Shown piece after piece: positions 34,066 to 37,794 of a stretch of DNA of 37,794 nt. The stretch comes from Spiroplasma sp. Its GTDB lineage: Bacteria > Bacillota_I > Bacilli_A > Mycoplasmatales > Mycoplasmataceae. Where the stretch lies: assembly GCA_022712415.1 (NCBI GenBank), contig JALAGN010000064.1, positions 1 through 37,794 on the forward strand, read 5' to 3'. Under the pieces are notes generated by a model. The model saw only the letters and a list, made by a program, of their open reading frames with translations, had not been told where the DNA came from and searched no databases. Positions within the stretch are counted from its first letter, which is position 1, and each line of letters starts with the position of its first letter. Both the position numbers and the translations under genes were made by a program.

Positions 34066-34204
34066 GCTATTCGTATCGAAGAAAGTAACTGGGTTCGCCC
34101 TTAATTTGTTACCGAGGAATGAAACACTTATTATGCGATTAATTTTGATTTAATCAATATATGTTTTACGAGCCTCGGAAAATAATTATTTTCTGAGGTT
34201 TTTT
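34066..34204 (+). promoter_or_regulatory. Ribosomal protein L10 leader with attenuator
   Basis: This cis-regulatory RNA binds the L10(L12)4 complex and controls its own operon. GTAAC (34085-34089) pairs with GTTAC (34108-34112) around a GGG-TTCG-CCC hairpin (34091-34100). CCGAGG (34112-34117) is complementary to CCTCGG (34173-34178), which also forms the 5' arm of the terminator stem. The two pairings exclude each other, so L10 binding could switch between terminator and antiterminator. The layout matches the known L10 leader class. Confidence 0.8.
34173..34204 (+). terminator. Attenuator terminator before rplJ
   Basis: CCTCGGAAAATAA / TTATTTTCTGAGG stem (34173-34198, one G-U pair) followed by six T, 24 bases before the rplJ ATG. 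Confidence 0.8.
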
Positions 34205-34222
34205 AATGAGAGGAGGCAAAAT

Positions 34223-34720
34223 ATGGCAGATGTTAGAAAAGCGCACGCTTTAAAAGGCGAAATTATTAACGAAATTGCTTCGAAAATTAAAGAAGCAAAC
34301 GGAACAGTGATTGCTGAATACACAGGATTATCTGTTGCTGACGTAACTGAATTAAGAAATATGGCGCGTGAAAGAAACGTTTTTGTAAAAGTTTACAAAG
34401 ACTCACTTGTGACACGTGCACTTGATTCACTAAAAATCGAAGGATTAGCACCTTACTTAACAAAACAAAATATCTATTTATTTTCAGAAGATGCTATCGC
34501 TGCTGCTAAATTAGTAGCGGATTTTGCAAAAAAACACGAAGAACTAGTATTGAAAGCTGGGATCTATGAAGGAACTGTTATGGATACTGCTGCAATTAAC
34601 GAAATTGCATCACTTCCATCAAAAGACGAACTATACAGTATGTTCGCATCTTCATTGATTTACCCATTGCGTCAATTTATGTTATTAACAAAAGAAATCG
34701 CAAAAACAAAACCGGAATAA
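34223..34720 (+). CDS. rplJ: Ribosomal protein uL10
   Basis: Base of the L7/L12 stalk; binds 23S rRNA and several L7/L12 dimers. It has 165 residues, normal. The N-terminal RNA-binding domain (VIAEYTGLSVADVTELR; VFVKVYKDSLVTRAL) and the C-terminal helix that carries L7/L12 are complete. The ribosome site GAGGAGG is strong. An L10 leader precedes it; rplL follows after 67 bases. Confidence 0.96.
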   Translation: MADVRKAHALKGEIINEIASKIKEANGTVIAEYTGLSVADVTELRNMARERNVFVKVYKDSLVTRALDSLKIEGLAPYLTKQNIYLFSEDAIAAAKLVADFAKKHEELVLKAGIYEGTVMDTAAINEIASLPSKDELYSMFASSLIYPLRQFMLLTKEIAKTKPE

Positions 34721-34787
34721 TGAAATAATTGGTACCAATAGCGCCAATAATTAAAAAAGAAATTTACAGAAAAAGGAGAAATACATT

Positions 34788-35153
34788 ATGGCAATTACAA
34801 AAGACGATATTATTAAAGCATTAGAAGAAATGAAATTAGCAGAATTAAACGATTTAGTTAAATCAATCGAAGATCACTTCGGAGTTGTAGCGGCTGCCGC
34901 AGTTGCTGCACCTGCTGCTGGAGCTGCTGCTGCAGCACCAACAGAAGTTAACGTGATGTTAACAAGCGCTGGTGGAAACAAAGTTCAAGTAATCAAAATC
35001 GTAAAAGAAATTACAGGATTGGGATTAATGGATGCTAAAAAATTAGTTGACGGAACTTTACCAGTTGCAATTAAAGAAAACGTAAAAACTGAAGAAGCAG
35101 AAGAAATGAAAAAATCATTGATGGACGCTGGAGCTTCAGTTGACTTGAAATAA
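34788..35153 (+). CDS. rplL: Ribosomal protein bL12 (L7/L12)
   Basis: Stalk protein that recruits translation GTPases. It has 121 residues: N-terminal dimerisation helices, an Ala-rich hinge (about 37-53), and the C-terminal domain with [25 protein letters not shown] ribosome site. In most bacteria rpoB follows; here a terminator and an ABC pair follow, so the ribosomal block ends. Confidence 0.97.
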   Translation: MAITKDDIIKALEEMKLAELNDLVKSIEDHFGVVAAAAVAAPAAGAAAAAPTEVNVMLTSAGGNKVQVIKIVKEITGLGLMDAKKLVDGTLPVAIKENVKTEEAEEMKKSLMDAGASVDLK

Positions 35154-35177
35154 TTTCATAAACTAAATAGCGAAACG

Positions 35178-35204
35178 AACACACATATTAATGTGTGTTT
35201 TTTT
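35178..35204 (+). terminator. Terminator of rplJ-rplL
   Basis: Perfect 9-bp stem AACACACAT / ATGTGTGTT with ATTA loop and T run. Confidence 0.9.
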
Positions 35205-35260
35205 AATTTGCAAGAAGTTTACTTAACATCAAGGAGCAAAAGCAACAAATTATTTGATAT

Positions 35261-35266
35261 TATAAT
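35261..35266 (+). promoter_or_regulatory. -10 element of the ABC permease-ATPase operon
   Basis: TATAAT, 49 bases before the permease ATG. No convincing -35. Confidence 0.45.
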
Positions 35267-35314
35267 TTATGAAAGTAATAGGCATTAGATAAATCAAGAA
35301 AGAGGTATAAAGGA

Positions 35315-36946
35315 ATGACAAAATTTTTCGTTAAACGAATTGTCCGCAACTGAGTGGGTTGAACAATTTGTGGTATTTGCGTTTTAGCATTACTTATTGA
35401 GATCCCCATTTTCTTTGGGGATGATAGGTTGTTAGAAAGCGCAAACATGTTTGTTGCCCCTTTTGTCACATTAATGTGTTTTAGTTTTTTCTATACGTTA
35501 GTATTCACAATCAATTTCTTTAGTGAAGATATTGAAAAAGGGATTGTTAGTTTAGAATTGCAAAACGGAAAATCAAAATTCAAAACTTACTTTACAAGGG
35601 TTGCTTTTTCATCGGGTGCAAACGTTATCATGATTATTGGTCTTTGACTCGTTGTTGTTGGATTGTTTGCTTGTTTTAAAATGACGCGCGTTTATGCACT
35701 TGACGGTTTTGCCGCTTCAATTGGAACTTTAATTTTACTATCTATTTTTCTTAATGTTGTAACAACGGTTACAACATTAATTGTTAAATCATATATAAGT
35801 TCGATTGTTGTTTTAATCTTATTTTTTATTGTCATGATTGCTCCGGTCTTTTCACAAATGGGAATGGCTTCGTTAGGGTCAAACATTGATACCAACAATA
35901 CGGTTAATTCAATGAAATATTTTAAAGATTTTCAAGATGACAAAGTAGCACAAGCTATCTTGAACTATACTAAGGATGAAAAATTTGCAGCAGACTTTAA
36001 AAAACACGGTCAGTCAGACAACGATATTGATGAATTTAAATTTGCTGATAATTATTTTTATTACTTTAACGAAGATCCAAATTACAACTATAACAGAACG
36101 TATCCGGAAAACAAGATTTTGCTTAATGATATCGTCGGTGGAATGTCAGCTGTTAGATTTTTAGAATACACAACATTTCAAAAAGCATTTGTACCAATTG
36201 CAGAGCAAAAGATAGAGAACTTTAATCCTGGTAATAATTTTGATATGGAAGAAGTTTGAAATTATCAAGATCTGAGTGACTTAATTGCCAGCTTCTCGAA
36301 TGAAGATTTAAAAAGTAGTTTCCTGCCAGCTATTTCGGATCCTTTATCGGGAGATGAATTGAAAGCATTTTTATTAAAATGCGTTGATTTTTATAAAGAT
36401 ACATTCCAACATCCCGTTCAACCATTGTTTGGTGTTCGAATTGGTGACTTAGAATCGGAGAAAAACGAAATTTACAGACATTGTGACGAATGAGAAATAA
36501 ACGGCAAAAAAGGAATGTCAACCTATGTCGCAGGAATGTTATATAGTGTCGATAAGTGTTTTAAATATCTATTCACAGGAAAAGTTGATTTTCAAGAACC
36601 TTCATTTAGTTATATGCATACATATACAAATGGTATTGCAGGCCCACATAGCATCGCTGTTGCAAACCCTTTTACATGATTAACAGACTTTGAATATGGA
36701 GCAGCTAGAAATAGTAACTACTACTGAATTGTCCAAGACACATTTGGAACTGTGTATTCAAAACAATATCTTGTTGATTCTGTTGCTGATGACGAAGAAA
36801 CAAATGGCATTACGGCATTAAAATACCGTGTCCGCAATTTACAATATAACACTTCTTATTGAGGTGAATTAGCAGGATTTGTGGTTGTTGATGTGGTCAT
36901 CCTATTAATTGCCATGGCACTCTACAACAGAAAGGTGTATAGATAA
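35315..36946 (+). CDS. ABC-2-type transporter permease with a large extracytoplasmic domain
   Basis: A 543-residue membrane protein, visible as one frame only when its TGA codons are read as Trp. About five membrane spans lie in the first 175 residues (roughly 14-34, 45-68, 103-122, 133-153, 155-175). A soluble domain of about 335 residues follows, and one last span lies at about 515-537 before a short basic end (YNRKVYR). The cytoplasmic stretch SEDIEKGIVSLELQNGKSKF after span 2 is typical of ABC-2 permeases. The large domain has no recognised motif and should face outside. The stop overlaps the ATPase ATG as TAATG. Substrate unknown; export is likely from the family. Confidence 0.78.
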
Positions 36947-37683
36947 TGATGAAAAAAATGATTGTTAGAAATATATCGAAAGAGTTCAAGGGCGGCTTTG
37001 GAATTAAAAAGATTTCTTTTGAAGTTAACGCTGGTGATATTGTTGGATTTATTGGTGATAACGGAATGGGAAAGACAACAACAATTAAATCAATTCTCGG
37101 AGAGTTAAAAATCCAATCTGGTGAAGTGATTATTGATGGAGAGAAAATTTCACAATTTGCGCAACGCGTCGCTTTCTTTCCAGACCAACGTTCATTTCCT
37201 TCGGGAATCAGAGTTTGTGATTACTTAATGTATTATTTATCGTTAAAAGATATTAAAATTTCACAAAGCAAGATTGATGCTCTTTTTGAGGAATACGGAC
37301 TAAAAGGTGTCTATAAAAAGAAAATCGCCACACTATCTAGTGGGATGGTTAAAAAAATGTTGTTTATTGCTGTTCTACTAACGGATGCTGACTTAATTAT
37401 TTTAGATGAACCGACCGCTAACCTTGACGTTGAATCGCGCATTCAAATGTTAGAGATTCTAAAGGAATTTGGGAAACGAGGAAAAGCAATTATTATCACG
37501 AGTCATATTATTGATGAATTAAAAGAAATCGTCAATCGTTTGTTGATTATCAGAAATGGGCGAATTGTGTATGATGATCAATTCGACAACAAAGTTGACG
37601 ATATTGAAGAAATCTACCACAAAGTCTATGAATCGAGTCGTGATTCTTCCAATGTGAAACGAATTCTATCGATTATCGAGTAA
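36946..37683 (+). CDS. ABC transporter ATP-binding protein, partner of the upstream permease
   Basis: A 245-residue ATPase. Walker A G-D-N-G-M-G-K-T-T at 37-45, where the usual Ala is Met41. The signature is L-S-S-G-M at 130-134, a change from LSGGQ. Walker B LIILDEPTANLD has Asp154-Glu155; the H-loop is S-H (His187). It belongs to the DRA/ABC-2 group used in peptide, antibiotic or heme-type export. The start overlaps the permease stop by one base with AAAGGTG upstream, so the two subunits are translationally coupled. ATG 36949 is a possible alternative start. Confidence 0.88.
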   Translation: MMKKMIVRNISKEFKGGFGIKKISFEVNAGDIVGFIGDNGMGKTTTIKSILGELKIQSGEVIIDGEKISQFAQRVAFFPDQRSFPSGIRVCDYLMYYLSLKDIKISQSKIDALFEEYGLKGVYKKKIATLSSGMVKKMLFIAVLLTDADLIILDEPTANLDVESRIQMLEILKEFGKRGKAIIITSHIIDELKEIVNRLLIIRNGRIVYDDQFDNKVDDIEEIYHKVYESSRDSSNVKRILSIIE

Positions 37684-37707
37684 GAATTAATTATATATTA
37701 GGCAAGT

Positions 37708-37743
37708 AACTTTACTATGAGAACAAATAGTAAAGTTCTTTTT
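37708..37743 (+). terminator. Terminator of the ABC permease-ATPase operon
   Basis: Perfect 10-bp stem AACTTTACTA / TAGTAAAGTT with a 10-base loop, followed by a T run (37739-37743). The last 51 bases of the window are AT-rich with no gene seen. Confidence 0.8.
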
Positions 37744-37794
37744 AATTTAAAAATTATTTTATCACTTTTTTTAAAAAAATGGTAAATTAATTGA

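Noticed and set aside
34728-34739. 12-bp palindrome ATTGGTACCAAT between rplJ and rplL
   Set aside because: Short, single copy, no T run; not enough to call a site.

Overview
The window is a single-direction block of housekeeping genes from a mollicute (mycoplasma/spiroplasma-type bacterium). The DNA is AT-rich. TGA is read as tryptophan: dozens of conserved proteins (GyrB, SerS, DnaX, CysS, LysS, RplA, NusG and others) run straight through in-frame TGA codons at positions where their families have Trp, and end only at TAA or TAG. The lipoprotein signal peptide (Cys24) and the gene order suggest the Spiroplasma/Mesoplasma/Entomoplasma side of the class; this placement is inference. All genes are on the + strand. 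The start (dnaN-gyrB-gyrA, then tandem parS sites) is typical of the region next to oriC, so dnaA and the origin should lie just to the left.

Layout. 1-6711: replication and topology genes (3' part of dnaN, gyrB, gyrA) and serS. 6711-6765: two perfect parS centromere sites. 6834-13082: SRP RNA, tadA, dnaX, recR, tmk, holB, a trmN6-like methyltransferase and tilS, densely packed with stop/start overlaps. 13121-20142: ftsH, hslO, an ABC ATPase with a long charged N-terminus, a small DUF1904-like protein, lysS and a degenerate asnA-like gene. 20284-23459: rpsF-ssb-rpsR, then rplI-dnaB. 23490-27315: a lipoprotein, a Gln/Asn-rich acidic protein split by a -1 frameshift exactly at an A_AAA_AAG heptamer, ung, and an ECF-type membrane S component. 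27327-35153: an order conserved with Bacillus (cysS-rlmB-sigH-rpmG-secE-nusG-rplK-rplA-rplJ-rplL), with a cyclophilin and a HAD phosphatase inserted. 35315-37683: an ABC exporter-type permease and its ATPase.

The genes are mostly information processing: sliding clamp, clamp loader (DnaX and HolB), helicase, SSB, gyrase, RecR, UNG, tRNA charging and modification (SerS, LysS, CysS, TadA, TilS), ribosomal proteins with leader regulation, Sec/SRP export and proteostasis (FtsH, Hsp33, cyclophilin).

The most notable points are: (1) a divergent sigma factor at the syntenic sigH position; (2) two perfect parS sites, one of which also forms the terminator hairpin of the gyrase-serS unit; (3) a candidate programmed -1 frameshift in an uncharacterised acidic protein; (4) an A7 run in dnaX where slippage in either direction would give a gamma-like short form; (5) a 26-bp perfect palindrome inside serS, 20 bp of which recurs inside dnaX. 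I see no CRISPR array, insertion sequence, prophage, tRNA or rRNA gene, and no stretch over about 200 bases without a gene or leader. I see no obvious new multi-gene system.
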